A stretch of DNA of 64,000 nt. Origin: Poteriospumella lacustris. Lineage: Eukaryota; Sar; Chrysophyceae; Chromulinales; Dinobryaceae. Location of the stretch: the NCBI GenBank assembly GCA_008000375.1, contig SMOI01000059.1, positions 1 to 64,000 on the forward strand. The letters run 5' to 3'. Both the position numbers and the translations under genes were made by a program. The notes beneath the pieces are model-generated. The model worked only from the letters and a program-made list of their open reading frames with translations, had not been told where the DNA came from and did no database searches. Within the stretch, counting starts at the first letter, position 1. Each line of letters begins with the position of its first letter. Below, in pieces: positions 32,714 to 44,522 of the stretch.

Positions 32714-33907
32714 AAGTTGCTTCTCCTTCTATTTTGAATTGCCAAAATGACGAGGATCAGACAGGAAAGCTCGTCTGATTTTAGATGGATGATATCCTGC
32801 GCTGTCTGCCTGTACTGTGCTGACGACGTCCTCACTGCTATCACCTAAGTACCAGATATCCCAGAAACCTACCCGCCATGGACATTATGATGATCGATGT
32901 GAACACGTTCTTCGTTCACGGTCAACTGCCATTCTCCCGCATTCACTCACCGCGAACCCCCCGTTGTCGCCAGCCACTATATAGTGGAGGTAATTATTAT
33001 TGATTGACATCCAAATTACATCCCACTGCGTTGATTATTCACTACCTATTTGAAAACCTAGGAGGCCTCTAGCACAGAGACGAACAGGATCATATCGAGT
33101 CCGAAGCTTCACGCTTAACTTTCGGCAACTTACTTTCGTCATCAAAGTAAGCTGCGCCTGTCTCGTTATTTGACAGAAGGCCAACAAGCCGGCGGCCAAT
33201 CGGCCGTCCGAAGAGGCCGTAGGAACGCTGGGAACATGCTTAGTTTGCCGACAGACAGTAATAGACACCTATTTTAGATGTCTTTTCGGTCACAACTGTG
33301 CAAGAGTATCTACAGTAGGTATGTAGAACACTCATTATCTTTCATCTTCTTGAAGTCGGTGGGTGAGGTCTGGTTCATGAAATATGTTGTGTAAGTAATT
33401 AACGGTACAGGTTATTCAATCAAGGAAGTTATGTGGAGGATAGAATTGACCACAGACAGCAGCATCTGTCGTACTTGAAGTCACATCAGAATGACAGCGC
33501 TAGCGATGTTCCCGTAGACACCTCGCCAGGATCCCTGTCTATTTACAGTCAGTCACGGTGCTCGTCATGGTGACGTGCTCGCTCACGCCCACGCCCACGC
33601 CCCGCCTGTCACCGAGGTCATTGTCCAACTTATCTTACAAAATCACCGTGGCAACGTTGGACAATCCGAGCGATCGCAGCAAACCACTAAATTTTTAGTA
33701 TGAACGTGTCAATTGAGGCCATCACTGCATGGTAAAGACAGAGGAACATGTTCGTGAAGAACTTTCTGCAACTCCGCCTCGCGGTTGATTCAAAACCTTG
33801 AGGATATTGCCCACATGGGGAGCCCACGTGTAATAATCAGAGCTGAGGTAACCCTTGTCTTGACTGAGATCATCTGGACATACGATTCTACTTCCTCTTC
33901 TTCCCTC
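32714..33907. other. Gap: upstream of BspA-like gene 4
   Basis: Contains repeat copy 2 (33188-33405). The rest, including a C-rich CACGCCCACG tract near 33585-33602, shows no gene. Confidence 0.45.
33188..33405 (-). repeat. Shared upstream repeat, copy 2
   Basis: Matches 30202-30391 nearly base for base except for an extra stretch of about 28 bp near 33290-33325. Its position relative to the downstream minus-strand gene resembles that of copy 1. Confidence 0.7.
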
Positions 33908-35395
33908 CTACACCTCGTCTTCCTCCTCCAAGAAAAAGTCGCGAATGATTCGTGCGGACCGTTCATAGATGGTGACTACCGCATGCGTTTGCAGTTGCTC
34001 CACCAGGTCCAAGCCACCACTCACTTCCAAAACATCCGTGAAGCGATCCAAGTGTCCTTCTCGCTGGGCCCGTGTAAGCAGGCGATGGATGGCTTCCAAC
34101 GCCACAGTCAACCACTCCAGCTCACCAGCTCGCAATAACTCACACAAGACCAGTATGAACTGACACTCTCCCATCAGATGGTCGATATGGTGCCAAGAGA
34201 CCTTGGAAAAGCCATTGACAAGCACCAAGAACGCTTCTCTGCGCAACGTGACGTCGTGGCCATGGGTAATATCACGCATGAGCACAGGGAAATGCTCGGC
34301 GAGAGCTTCAAAAACAGCGTTTGCTTGAGCTCCTGTGCCAGCCGTAATGTTGGCCAATGACCAATACGCCAGTCGTTGAATGCCCACTTTTCGTCGCGGT
34401 GGATTCGTCGCGACCAGGTTTCTCAGGGCAGGAATGACGCCCGCATCAATCATTTGTTGCGTCTGCGCTTCGTTACCGGATAGAATATCCCCAATCAATC
34501 GTATTGCCGCCTTCTGTTTCACATCAGAAGTCTCCGACAGCAACGGAACAACGGACGACGCGATTCCGGTCTGTAAGACGGCGTCTATCATGGGTGACCC
34601 GTGTTTGATCAGGCATGTTAACGACGAACACACATCCTTCACGATTTGATCGTCTTGGCTGGTGTTTAACAAGTGCTTCAAGACAGGAAGCAATGGTTCG
34701 ACGTAATCTGGATCAGGGAGGGGTTTGCCACCGCATAAATTCGATAACACCCACGCGTAGGTCTGCAACCCCAAGCGGGTGGGACGATTGGCGATCGGTA
34801 CAAGCAAAGGCACCACTCCCTTGGCAAGAATAATGTCTCGTAAAGTTGGGGAGTCACCCGCAAGGTTGCCTATCGCCCACATCGCTTGCTCGACGAGGTC
34901 CGCGTTGTCTTTCGCCAGCAGTCGCATGAAAATAGGAATTGCTCCGGCTGATACAACTTGTTGTGCCGCACTGCTGTCTCCCCCACTGATATTTGTCAGT
35001 GCCCAAGCGGCCTCCAGTTGAAGTGCCTGTACCGTCATCAGTGAAGGCAGTCATTCAGATCCACCATGTCCTCGCATCAATCAGATCACGTCCACACCTA
35101 CCGGTTCGTCATCCTTCTGCACATAACCCACCAGTATCGGCACTAACCCGGCACGAATGACCCTGGGAATGGAGTTCTCAATGTTTTCGGACACCAAAAG
35201 TCGGAAGTACTTAACTGCCTTCAATAGTTCCAGTCCAGTTCCTTCGATTACTTGACGTCGATTCTGCATGAAATCGACATCTTCATTAAGATCATCATCC
35301 AACTGACTCGTGGAGGATCCCGAGACAATTTCTTCCGATGGTACATCTTCCATCTCCGATTGAAACTGCGGAGTGAAAGTAAAGACGTGCGTCAT
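33908..35395 (-). CDS. Importin-alpha-like armadillo protein 1, no IBB domain
   Basis: Exon 1 35395-35102, intron 35101-35027 (75 nt, GTAGGT to GGTACAG), exon 2 35026-33908; 470 aa. The splice joins DDEP to [16 protein letters not shown], the same junction as in true importin-alpha (HP to [16 protein letters not shown]). ARM repeats follow: MWAIGNLAGDS, YAWVLSNLCGG, YWSLANITAG, with Trp/Asn positions of the NLS-binding groove partly kept. The N-terminus (FTFTPQFQSEMED) is acidic, and the Arg/Lys-rich importin-beta-binding segment is absent. It ends in FFLEEEDEV. Starts 371 bp from the divergent paralogue at 35767, probably sharing a promoter. Likely a cargo-binding ARM protein that cannot use importin-beta in the usual way; inferred. 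Confidence 0.8.
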
Positions 35396-35766
35396 TTTCT
35401 TCTTGTTGGCGCGTCGAGTGTATGGAAAGAAAGATCTCTCACGATACAAGGGATCACGACGCGAAAGCAGATGACCGCAACGGCTTCGACCCTTGCGGGA
35501 TGAGTAATATCTGAGACTATCCGCATGAAAAAGAAGGATGCGATGATGAATAAAAAATGAAGCCTGAAAAAGTGAGGAAAGATCGAGGCACAAATATATT
35601 GTCATTCTGTGTTCGAATACACCATAGTAGTCACATAATGAGTATTGAATCAATGTACTTAGGTCCTATCAAATCCTCGGCATCCCACCGCATCAATCAT
35701 CATCAGAAATCAGCCTTGTCATTTTCTTATGTAGCACAATGAAATTTCTCAAACTGATCACCAACG
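35396..35766. promoter_or_regulatory. Putative bidirectional promoter between ARM genes 1 and 2
   Basis: A 371-bp intergenic region with divergent starts. About 35509-35610 (CATGAAAAAGAAGGATG, CAAATATATTG, CATTCTGTGTTCGA) recurs upstream of ARM gene 3 at about 38085-38235, so these are conserved upstream sequences of the family. No TATA box can be assigned with confidence. Confidence 0.45.
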
Positions 35767-37364
35767 ATGGTTCGCAATAACGCTACTTCCACGAACTCAC
35801 ACCCACACGGAGGAAACGTGAACACCACTGTGTTCACTTTCAGTCCACAGTTTCAATCGGAAATGGAAGATGCACCACCGGATGAAATTGAAACTTTTGG
35901 TATCTCGGGATCCTCTACCGCTGAGTTTGATGAAGACGGAGAAGAAGATGACCACGTTTTCTTGGAGAACCGACGTCTACTGATTGAAGCAGACGGAGAA
36001 GCACGACAACAAGCACTGCTCTATTTCCGTCGTTTAGTGTCCGACGATACTGATCACTCCGTTCCCAGAGTTATTCGTGCCGGGTTGGTGCCGATACTGG
36101 TGGACTATTTGCAGAAAGACGACGAGCCGGTAGGTATTATGTGAGGGGAGTGCTTGAAGCACACGTTGGACCTGACTGCTATCTGGCTTCATTGACGATG
36201 ATACAGGCACTTCAACTGGAGGCAGCTTGGGCGCTGACGAATATCAGTGGAGGAGACAGCAATACAGCACAGCAGGTCGTATCCGCTGGGGCGATTCCTG
36301 TTTTCGTGCGACTGTTGGCGAAGGACAACGCGGATCTGATTGATCAGGTGATATGGGCGTTGGGCAACCTAGCGGGCGAATCTCCCAGCGTACGGGATAC
36401 CATTCTTGCGGAGGGAGTGGTGCCTTTGCTGGTACCGATCGCCCATCGTTCTTGGGAATCCAGCTTCCTGGGGTTACAGACCTACGCTTGGGTGTTGACG
36501 AATTTCTGTGGTGGAGAACCCCTTCCAGATCCAGAGTACGTCGAACCATTGATTCCTGTCTTGAATCACTTGTTGAGCATCAACCGAGACGACCAGTTCG
36601 TGAAGGACGTGTGTTTGTCGTTGATATACCTGGTCAATCAGGAGCCACCCCTGACAGATGCGATCTTACAGACAGGGATTGCCAGCCAACTGGTTCTGTT
36701 ACTGTCGAGGTCTTCCATCGAACAAACGCAAGCGGGTCTACGATTGATTGGGGAAATTCTATCCGGTACCGAAGCACAGACACAACACATGATTGATGCG
36801 GGCGTCGTTCCTGCCCTGGGACACCTCGCCACGATGAATCTACCTCGAAGACATCAAAACATCCGACGGGAGGCATTCTGGGCGTTGTCCAACATCACCG
36901 CTGGCACAGAAGCCCAAGCGAACGCTGTTTTGGAGGCCCTCGCTGCGAAGTTACCTGCGATCATGGACGCTATCACCCATGACGAAGACGTCGAGTTGCG
37001 CAAAGAAGCGTTGGTTGTGTTTACCAATGCCTTTTCCACGGCCTCTTGGCATCATATCGACCATTTGATGGAAACGTTTCAGTTCGTTCGGGTATTGTGT
37101 GAGGTATTGCGATTGTGTCAAATGGAGACGATCCCTGTGGCGTTGGAGGCTATCTATCGACTGCTCGGACGGGCTCAACGAGAAGGACATTTCGATCGCT
37201 TCGCGGATGCTTTGGGAGAGCACGGTGGCTTCCTGGCGTTAGAACATCTGCAAATGCATGCGGCGGTCGAAGTGTATGAGGGTTCAGCAATGATCCTTCG
37301 CGACTATTTCTCTGAGGAGGGAGACGCGGAGGAAGGAGACGCGGAGGAAGGAGAGGAGGACTAG
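35767..37364 (+). CDS. Importin-alpha-like armadillo protein 2, no IBB domain
   Basis: Exons 35767-36129 and 36207-37364, intron of 77 nt (GTAGGT to GATACAG), phase 0; 506 aa. The N-terminal ~120 residues are acidic (FDEDGEEDDHVFLENRR) and lack a basic importin-beta-binding region. The ARM array includes [35 protein letters not shown] and FWALSNITAG. The C-terminus is strongly acidic through three repeats of GDAEE. Closely related to gene 3 (mostly identical in exon 1 and the first ARM repeats), so a recent tandem duplicate. The acidic tail could act as an internal mimic or a partner site; speculative. Confidence 0.82.
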
Positions 37365-38453
37365 GGAGACGTGGAAGAAGAAGAAGTGGAATCATCAGGC
37401 AATGACCACCAAACGACGTAATACACGCAAGGTACAGTACTCCAACCGACCTGCCGCTCAATACGAAGGGAAAGCCCCGATACCGTAGATTAGAAGTCGT
37501 ATCAAAATGTGAACAGCGAATGGAAACGAACCATCGTCAACGTATTACTACTGTAGCAGGTGTAACTGTGTCCCCAATCTAGGATTATGGATACATGCCT
37601 GACGCCGTTCTGCCTGTCGCCAGAGATACGTCAACCCATCCAACCCGGTACAGATACTGCGAATACTCTGTGGATGCGCGGCCAAGACACAGAACAAGGC
37701 CACCGCGTGGGCATTGATTACCGCCTCTGCTACCGCCTGTTGGGAACACTAACCCTGTTCAGCAACAGATCTTTAAAAAATCCCAACGGAGCACTCTGAC
37801 GAGGCTCAACCACATTTCGACGATCTTATCGGTTCTAATTGTGTCCCACACTTTGTGGACTTGATGAGGAATGGCACACATTACCTCTTTATACGTCATC
37901 GTATCCGTATCGCACATCACGGATACCTTCTGTGCTTGCACAATGATGTCTCTTATTATCAACACCTGAAGACTGAAGTAGACCTGTTCAGCCATTCGGT
38001 CAGACCCAACGCGTTCATTCCTGGACCGCTTCACGTCTACTGCTACCCTTTACCTTTCTCTCTCCAAATATCTGAAACTCTCCACATGAAAAAGAAGGAT
38101 GAGATGAATGAAGGATGCCTGAATATTGAAAAATTGATGATGGATTGTGACAAATGAAAAATGAAATGAAAAATGAAGAATCGGACTAGGAAAGATGAGG
38201 GAACAAATATATTGCCATTCTGTGTTCGACTACAGAATAATAATGGCATAATGCGTATAACCACAATGTACTACGTATCTCCACCTCTCTCGCAGCACTC
38301 ACCTCTCCATATATATAGTAAAAACAAGTAGGAATAGTATAGCTTCGTCTGTCTTTTCTCTCACATAGCGTTACTCTTGGTATTCTATTGTAATTTTCAG
38401 TCGTGCTGACTGTCTCGGTAAAGTGAACAGAAATTTCTCGAACTCCGCCAACG
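37365..38453. other. Gap: scraps of ARM gene 4 and shared upstream sequence
   Basis: About 37612-37740 is nearly identical to 40797-40925, a C-terminal part of ARM gene 4 (same minus orientation). About 37797-37880 on the plus strand encodes AQPHFDDLIGSNCVPHFVDL, matching exon 1 of ARM gene 4 but inverted relative to the first scrap. About 38085-38235 resembles the upstream region of ARM genes 1 and 2. No intact gene. Confidence 0.6.
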
Positions 38454-40002
38454 ATGGTTCCCAATAACGCTACTTCCACGAACTCACACCGACACGACGC
38501 CGATCAAACGGACAACGTGTTTACTTTCAGTCCACAGTTTCAGTCGGAAATGGAAGATGCACCACCAGATGAAATGGAAACTATCGGTATCCCGGGGTCC
38601 TCTACCGCTGAGTTTGAGGAAAACGAAGAAGAAGATGACCACGTTTTCTTGGAGAACCGACGTCTATTGATTGAAGCAGATGGAGACGTACGACAACAAG
38701 CACTGCTCTATTTCCGTCGTTTAGTGTCCGACGATATTGAGCACTCCGTTCCTAGAGTCATTCGTGCCGGGTTGGTGCCGATACTGGTGGACTATTTGCA
38801 GAAAGACGACGAGCCGGTAGGTGTGGCTATTTTGTGAGGGGAGTGTTTGCTACTGCCTCACTTCATTGACGACGATACAGGCACTTCAACTGGAGGCAGC
38901 TTGGGCGCTGACGAATATCAGTGGAGGAGACAGCAAGGCAGCCCGACAGGTCGTATCCGCTGGGGCGATTCCTGTTTTCGTGCGACTGTTGGCGAAGGAC
39001 AACGCGGACCTGATTGATCAGGTGATATGGGCGTTGGGCAACCTGGCGGGTGACTCTCCCAGCGTACGAGACGTCATCCTTGCGGAGGGAGTGGTGCCTT
39101 TGCTGGTGCCGATCGCCCATCGTTCTTGGGAATCCAACCTCGAGGGATTGCAGACCTACGCTTGGGTATTGACGAATTTCTGTGGTCGTAAACCTTTGCC
39201 GGATCCAGAGTACGTCGAACCATTGATTCCTGTCTTGAATCACTTGTTGAGCATCAGCCGAGACGACCAGATCGTGAAGGACGTGTGTTTGTCGTTGAAA
39301 TTCCTGGTCCACCAAGGGTTAGACATGGTGGATGCGATCTTACAGACCGGGATAGCCAGTCGACTGGTTTCCTTACTGTCAGGGCCTTCGATCGATCAAA
39401 TGAAAGAGGGTGTACGACTGATTGGCGATATTCTGGCTGGAACCGAAGCTCAAACGCAACACTTGATTGATGCGGGTGTCATTCCTGCTCTCGGATGCAT
39501 CGTCATGTCGCACGCACCACGAGAACACGAAATCATCCAACGCGATGCGTATTGGGCGCTGTCGAACATCACGGCGGGCAACGAAGCGCAAGTGAACACT
39601 GTCTTTAAAACCCTGGTGTTGCGATTTCCTGAGATCATTCGCGTGATTACCCATAGCGACAACGCGATGATGCGCAGAGAAGCGTTGATGGTGTTTGCGA
39701 ACGCGTTTCCCAGGGCCTCGTGGTCGAAAATCGACCATTTGATGGAAACGTTTCAGTTCGTACGGGTGTTGTGCGATGTCCTGCGATTGGGTGAGATGGA
39801 GACGATCCCTGTGGCGTTGGAAGCCATTCATCGATTGCTCGCACGGGCAGAGCAAGAAGGACACTTGGGTCGCTTCATCGATGCGTTGGCGGAGCATGAT
39901 GGCTTCGAGATGCTGGGACAACTGCAAAGGCACGCGGCCGTCACCGTCTGTGAAGGGTCGACACGCATCCTTTCTCGCTGGGGAGGAGGGCGCCGATGGT
40001 GA
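38454..40002 (+). CDS. Importin-alpha-like armadillo protein 3, no IBB domain, altered C-terminus
   Basis: Exons 38454-38816 and 38881-40002, intron of 64 nt (GTAGGT to GATACAG); 494 aa. Same layout as gene 2: acidic N-terminus (FEENEEEDDHVF), then ARM repeats ([43 protein letters not shown]). At the end the frame reads STRILSRWGGGRRW and stops, whereas a neighbouring frame gives LAGEEGADGEGGEEN, an acidic tail like that of gene 2. So a one- or two-base indel near 39970 has probably replaced the acidic tail by a short basic one. The ARM core is unaffected. Confidence 0.8.
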
Positions 40003-40528
40003 AGGGGGGGAAGAGAATCGACAGTCAACGATCCACAACCGCAGACGACGTTCATAATACACGGCAGGTACAGCGGGTACAGCAGGTGGAGTGCTTACAA
40101 AACGGACCCTGTCGCTCCATACGAAGGGAAAAAGGTCCAGATAGACCACAGCACACACATCGCGAAAATAGCCGTAGCACAACAACGCGCACAGCAACAA
40201 CAACAACAACAACATCAGCAGCAGAACGACGCATCCATCTTAATATATATGTAGCCGTAGCCCAGTACAGTAGGTGTAGTAGTGTCACTAATCAATCATG
40301 AGGCGTCGATGACTCTTCTACGTGAGTTCATACTGTATACTGTACGTGTCGTCCACCGCGAACAGGATGGTGGTGGAAGTGACATCCAAATCACACCGCC
40401 GTCGAAACGAAACCGCACACGCTGGATCCGATGGACGCGCTCCATGTCCACCACCAGCAGACCTCGATAGTATATACATGGGGTGCAGAGCGGTTCGCGC
40501 TGTAACGACCGCCATGATGGCCAACCGT
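40003..40528. other. Gap between convergent ARM genes 3 and 4
   Basis: 3' sequences only. A CAA microsatellite lies at about 40194-40218. No gene seen. Confidence 0.5.
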
Positions 40529-42087
40529 CTAGGATTCCTCGTCGGCGAGGTATTCATCCCGCCCGAGGTCGCTCTCGTCGTCGTTGTCATTGTCGCTGTC
40601 GTTGTCGTTGTCGTTGTCCTGGGCGTCCATTTCCTTTTCGAACGGGTTCTCCTCCCGATGGATATAACGCGTCCACAGACGATGGACACGTCGATGAACC
40701 TCCGGTCGAGGATGCGTATTCAACGCTTCGCAGGTCTCGTGACCCTGATGCGCTTCCATCTCCGCCTGTATCCTGGCCCGCCAAGCGACACGACCTGCAG
40801 CGTGCCGCCAGAGATACGTCAACCCATCCAACCCGGTACAGATACTGCGAATACTCTGTGGATGCGCGGCCAAGACACAGAACAAGGCCACCGCGTGGGC
40901 ATTGATCACCGCCTCGACCACCGCCGCCTCCACTTCCTCCTGCCCCTCCTCCTCGTGACGAATCAACTGCAGTACGACACGACCCATTTCACACAGCATC
41001 TCGTCGTTGGTCGTCATGGAATGCGAGGCCAACAGCGTCGGGATCAAGGTGACCGATGCCTGCAGCATCATCTGCACATGGACCGAGGAATGCCGCGCGA
41101 TACGCACCAACGTCCAGAAGACTTCTCGTCGCACGGTGACCTTTGGATGGGTCACCATGTCGGTCAATGCGGGCATGGCCGATGGATGGTTCTTCAAGAT
41201 GAAATGTACGTGCTCAGCTGTCCCGGACACAAGATTGCGAAGGTTTTTAATGGCGGCGGCCTGCCGTGCGACCAACGAGTGGGAGAGCGCGGCGACGATG
41301 ATCGGGGTGAAACCGGCGTCTAGCACGGCTTCAATGCCCTCGATGGAGACGTCAGAGATGTAAGAAACCGCCCACAGGGCATCCAAGGAGGTATCCATGT
41401 CGGACGAGGTCGCCAGGTGATAGAGCAACGGCAGCAGGGCGACCGTGCCGTGCAACGGTGGAGGTGGCAGGGAACGACAGAGATTGCCCAGGGCCCAGGC
41501 GACTTGACGAAGCAGCGTTACCTCCTGTGGGAAACTAATACAGATAGCCTTCATCGCCGGAAACACCTCGGCATACGCCCAGATCGCGTCTCGCGACGAG
41601 ACGTTGTCCCCGGCGATGTTGCCCAGGGCCCATACGACCGTCTCCAAGAGGTGGGGATCGGATGCCCGTAGCAAACGAATGAAGGCGGGTAAACCTCCAG
41701 CATCTAGAACCACTTGCATATGCTCCGTCGCCCCAATCGTGAGCTCGGCAAGAATCCCTGTCGCTTCCAACTGCAGCGCCTATTGACGACAGCGATGCCA
41801 CCCACCCCCAAAACTCGTTACTTTCTCAACGATCGATAGTCCCCGTGACTCGCGCTTACCGGCTGGGCATCCTTCATCATCAGGTCCACAAAATATGGGA
41901 CACAATTAGAACCGATTAGATCGTCGAACGGTGGTTGAGCCGCGTCAGACAGCACCGTTCGTATTTGTTGAAGACCTTTCAATTGCTGTGCGGGGTCCGA
42001 ACTCCCAACATCCGACAGGGCGCTATTCAGCATCTCAATGGATTCTTCGATATCGATGCCACTCATCGAGTCGTCATCCTGCGGCAT
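40529..42087 (-). CDS. Importin-alpha-like armadillo protein 4, divergent, no IBB domain
   Basis: Exon 1 42087-41860, intron 41859-41780 (80 nt, GTAAGC to CAATAG), exon 2 41779-40529; 492 aa. The intron lies at the same place as in the other ARM genes: KDAQP joined to ALQLEATGILAELTIGA. ARM repeats include VVWALGNIAGDN, VAWALGNLCRS, ALWAVSYISD and FWTLVRIARHS. The Trp positions persist but several groove Asn are lost, so NLS binding is doubtful. The N-terminus is acidic and has no basic importin-beta-binding segment. The C-terminus is a long Asp/Asn run (DNDNDNDSDNDND) ending LGRDEYLADEES. Divergently arranged with BspA-like gene 5. Confidence 0.78.
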
Positions 42088-42315
42088 AGCGTGGTTCGCA
42101 AGGAGAACGACAACACCGTCACAGACCGTCGACTTTTGTCAGTTCGAAAGCCCGAGACAACGAAAGCACAAACCTTACCTCTTCATGCATCATCAGTTCC
42201 GCCATATCCGTATCTCGCACCAAGGATATCCTCTGTGCACAATGATTTATGTTGTCCAACGATATTTTGTGGTTGTCTTTTTGTGGTTTGATCTGTCGTT
42301 TTTCCCAGCAGCAGC

Positions 42316-42393
<78 letters not shown>

Positions 42394-42394
42394 T

Positions 42395-42480
<86 letters not shown>

Positions 42481-42753
42481 TGTTTCAGCAGCAGAAAGGT
42501 GCGAACGGTCTATTGACATTCACAATATGAATTCATCTCGCGGTGATCATCATCCGCCACTACAATTATGGAGAAATCGCCCGAGAAGGTACGGAAAGCC
42601 ACCTGGCTGTCTTTTGTGAACGATAAGAGTAAAATCGATTGAGTCACCATGTCCTGCATCATGTAGCTTGTCAGCATTGATGACGCTGGGGATACATGCC
42701 CGACCGTTTTCTTCGAAAGTGGACCACCTCAGCAGCGCCGCTGGTCGATTAAG
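42088..42753. other. Gap: divergent upstream region with TCG repeat
   Basis: Lies between the divergent ARM gene 4 and BspA-like gene 5. The dominant feature is the TCG tract at 42317-42480. A segment at about 42205-42245 resembles 37900-37950, consistent with a duplicated 5' flank of ARM gene 4. Confidence 0.5.
42317..42480. repeat. TCG/CGA trinucleotide repeat, about 54 units
   Basis: A 164-bp run of TCG with one interruption (TCTTCG near 42391-42396). It creates long poly-Ser, poly-Arg and poly-Asp frames that are not genes. Flanked on the right by TTTCAGCAGCAG. Confidence 0.95.
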
Positions 42754-43938
42754 ATGACAGTCGAGCTGTGTTTGTATCGCACGGTGACCGAGAAATGTGG
42801 CGGTTGTGTCTTGCCATTCGCCATTCGGCAGATGATCACCACCTACGCCTTTGGACTCCCATTCACCAACGAAACCATACGAGAAGCGGTAACACAATGG
42901 CGTACGAATAAGTGGGCAGCGTTGGACTGTTACGGCGACATCAACGATTGGGACGTGTCCCAGGTGACGTCGATGGACTCTTTGTTTCGTTTTTACGGAA
43001 CCTTCAACGATGCCATCGATCGATGGGATGTACGCAAGGTCACCACGATGCGCGCGATGTTTGAATGGGCATCGTCGTTCAATCAGCCGTTGGCCTCGTG
43101 GGAGGTCGCGCAGGTGACCGACATGGCGCATATGTTTCACCACGCGACCCGTTTCAATCAATCATTGGACGCCTGGGACACGCGCCACGTCCGTCAGATG
43201 GAATATATGTTCAATGAAGCCTCCGCGTTCAACCAACCGTTGGCCTCGTGGACGGTGAGCCAAGTCGTCGATATGACGAGTCTGTTCGAAGAAGCGGTCG
43301 CGTTCAACCAGCCGATCGAGGCGTGGGACGTCCGTCACGTGACGGCCATGCCGAAGATGTTTCAGTCCGCGGCGTCGTTCAACCAGCCTCTCCATCGGTG
43401 GAATGTCAGTCACGTCACGGACATGCAGAGTCTGTTTCATGGGGCCCGCGCGTTCAACCAACCGTTGCACGCCTGGGACGTCCACCGTGTGACGAACATG
43501 TGTCGGATGTTCTATGCGGCGTCGGCGTTCAACCAGCCGTTGCACGACTGGGACGTGCGTCACGTCCTCGATATGAGTTTCATGTTTTACGAGGCCGTGT
43601 CGTTCAACCAGTCGCTGTCTGGGTGGGACGTGGGGCAGGTCACGACGATGGCGGAGATGTTTGAGTGTGCGGCCGCGTTCAACCAGCCGATTGGGGACTG
43701 GGACGTGCGAAACGTGACCGACATGCGGGGTATGTTTCATCACGCGACGGCGTTCAATCAACCGTTGGAGCGGTGGGATGTCCGCGGGGTGCGCCACATG
43801 AGTTGGATGTTCCGTCGTGCGGTGTCGTTTAATCAGCCGCTGGGGACGTGGGCGGTGTGTCCGGACACCACCAACACGATGGATATCTTTGAAGACGCCT
43901 CTTCTTTCAATCAGCCTCAGTATGCGTGGTCCACATGA
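42754..43938 (+). CDS. BspA-like (DUF285) repeat protein 5
   Basis: A 394-aa complete single-exon gene. N-terminal module: ELCLYRTVTEKCGGCVL, AIRQMITTYAF, TIREAVTQW, YGDINDWDVSQVTSM. It continues with about thirteen repeats of 25 residues (FNQPLxxWDVRxVTxMxxMF) and a closing half-repeat that departs from the consensus (WAVCPDTTNTMDIFEDASSF), a natural-looking C-terminus ending NQPQYAWST. This is the best intact reference for the family in the window. No signal peptide or membrane segment. Function unknown beyond probable ligand or protein binding. Confidence 0.85.
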   Translation: MTVELCLYRTVTEKCGGCVLPFAIRQMITTYAFGLPFTNETIREAVTQWRTNKWAALDCYGDINDWDVSQVTSMDSLFRFYGTFNDAIDRWDVRKVTTMRAMFEWASSFNQPLASWEVAQVTDMAHMFHHATRFNQSLDAWDTRHVRQMEYMFNEASAFNQPLASWTVSQVVDMTSLFEEAVAFNQPIEAWDVRHVTAMPKMFQSAASFNQPLHRWNVSHVTDMQSLFHGARAFNQPLHAWDVHRVTNMCRMFYAASAFNQPLHDWDVRHVLDMSFMFYEAVSFNQSLSGWDVGQVTTMAEMFECAAAFNQPIGDWDVRNVTDMRGMFHHATAFNQPLERWDVRGVRHMSWMFRRAVSFNQPLGTWAVCPDTTNTMDIFEDASSFNQPQYAWST

Positions 43939-44522
43939 GGCGTGCGTAACGCAAGGGAAGCCACCCCCCCCCCCGTGGTAACGCATGAGGGGCTACGTAT
44001 ACTGCGTGCGGTGGGTCTGCTTGCTGCGTAGGGTCTGCTTGCTTGTTGCTCTTGCTGTGATAGATAGGTTAAGAAATGCGCACTTAATAATTTACACAAG
44101 TTGAACCGTTCCAACCGTACACGCATTCAGTGGTTGGTTTTATCTCCGTGCCGTGCCGTTTATGTGCGTAATATAGGCGTGTATAACCGAATGAACGTGT
44201 TTCAATGAACGCACTTCCGGGACACCTTGTTGTGGCTGGTATTGTAGCGCCACGAGTGCACCCTTGCTATCGTGTCCAGCATTTCGTTTATCTCTTTGTC
44301 TCGCGTGAGTTTGGTGCGTTACACAGAAACCCAGAGGGGTCACCGAGCCGTCTATGGCACAGTCTGGATGGGACTGTGGGACTTTCAGTGGGACGAAAGT
44401 GGAACCACATCAATCAATCAAACTGTCAGTAGGCTTCTCTGGTTCTTTCGGATCGGAATCGGGCTACGTGCTTCACTGTCTGTTAAGTAGCATCCTGTAG
44501 CCTACCCTTCTGCTTGCCACAC
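43939..44522. other. Gap: short C-run hairpin, otherwise nothing
   Basis: An 11-C run at 43964-43974 is flanked by CCA and GTGG just after the BspA-like stop. No gene seen. Confidence 0.5.

Noticed and set aside
42038-42619. Poly-Ser, poly-Arg and poly-Asp frames
   Set aside because: Produced by the TCG repeat; no flanking coding features.
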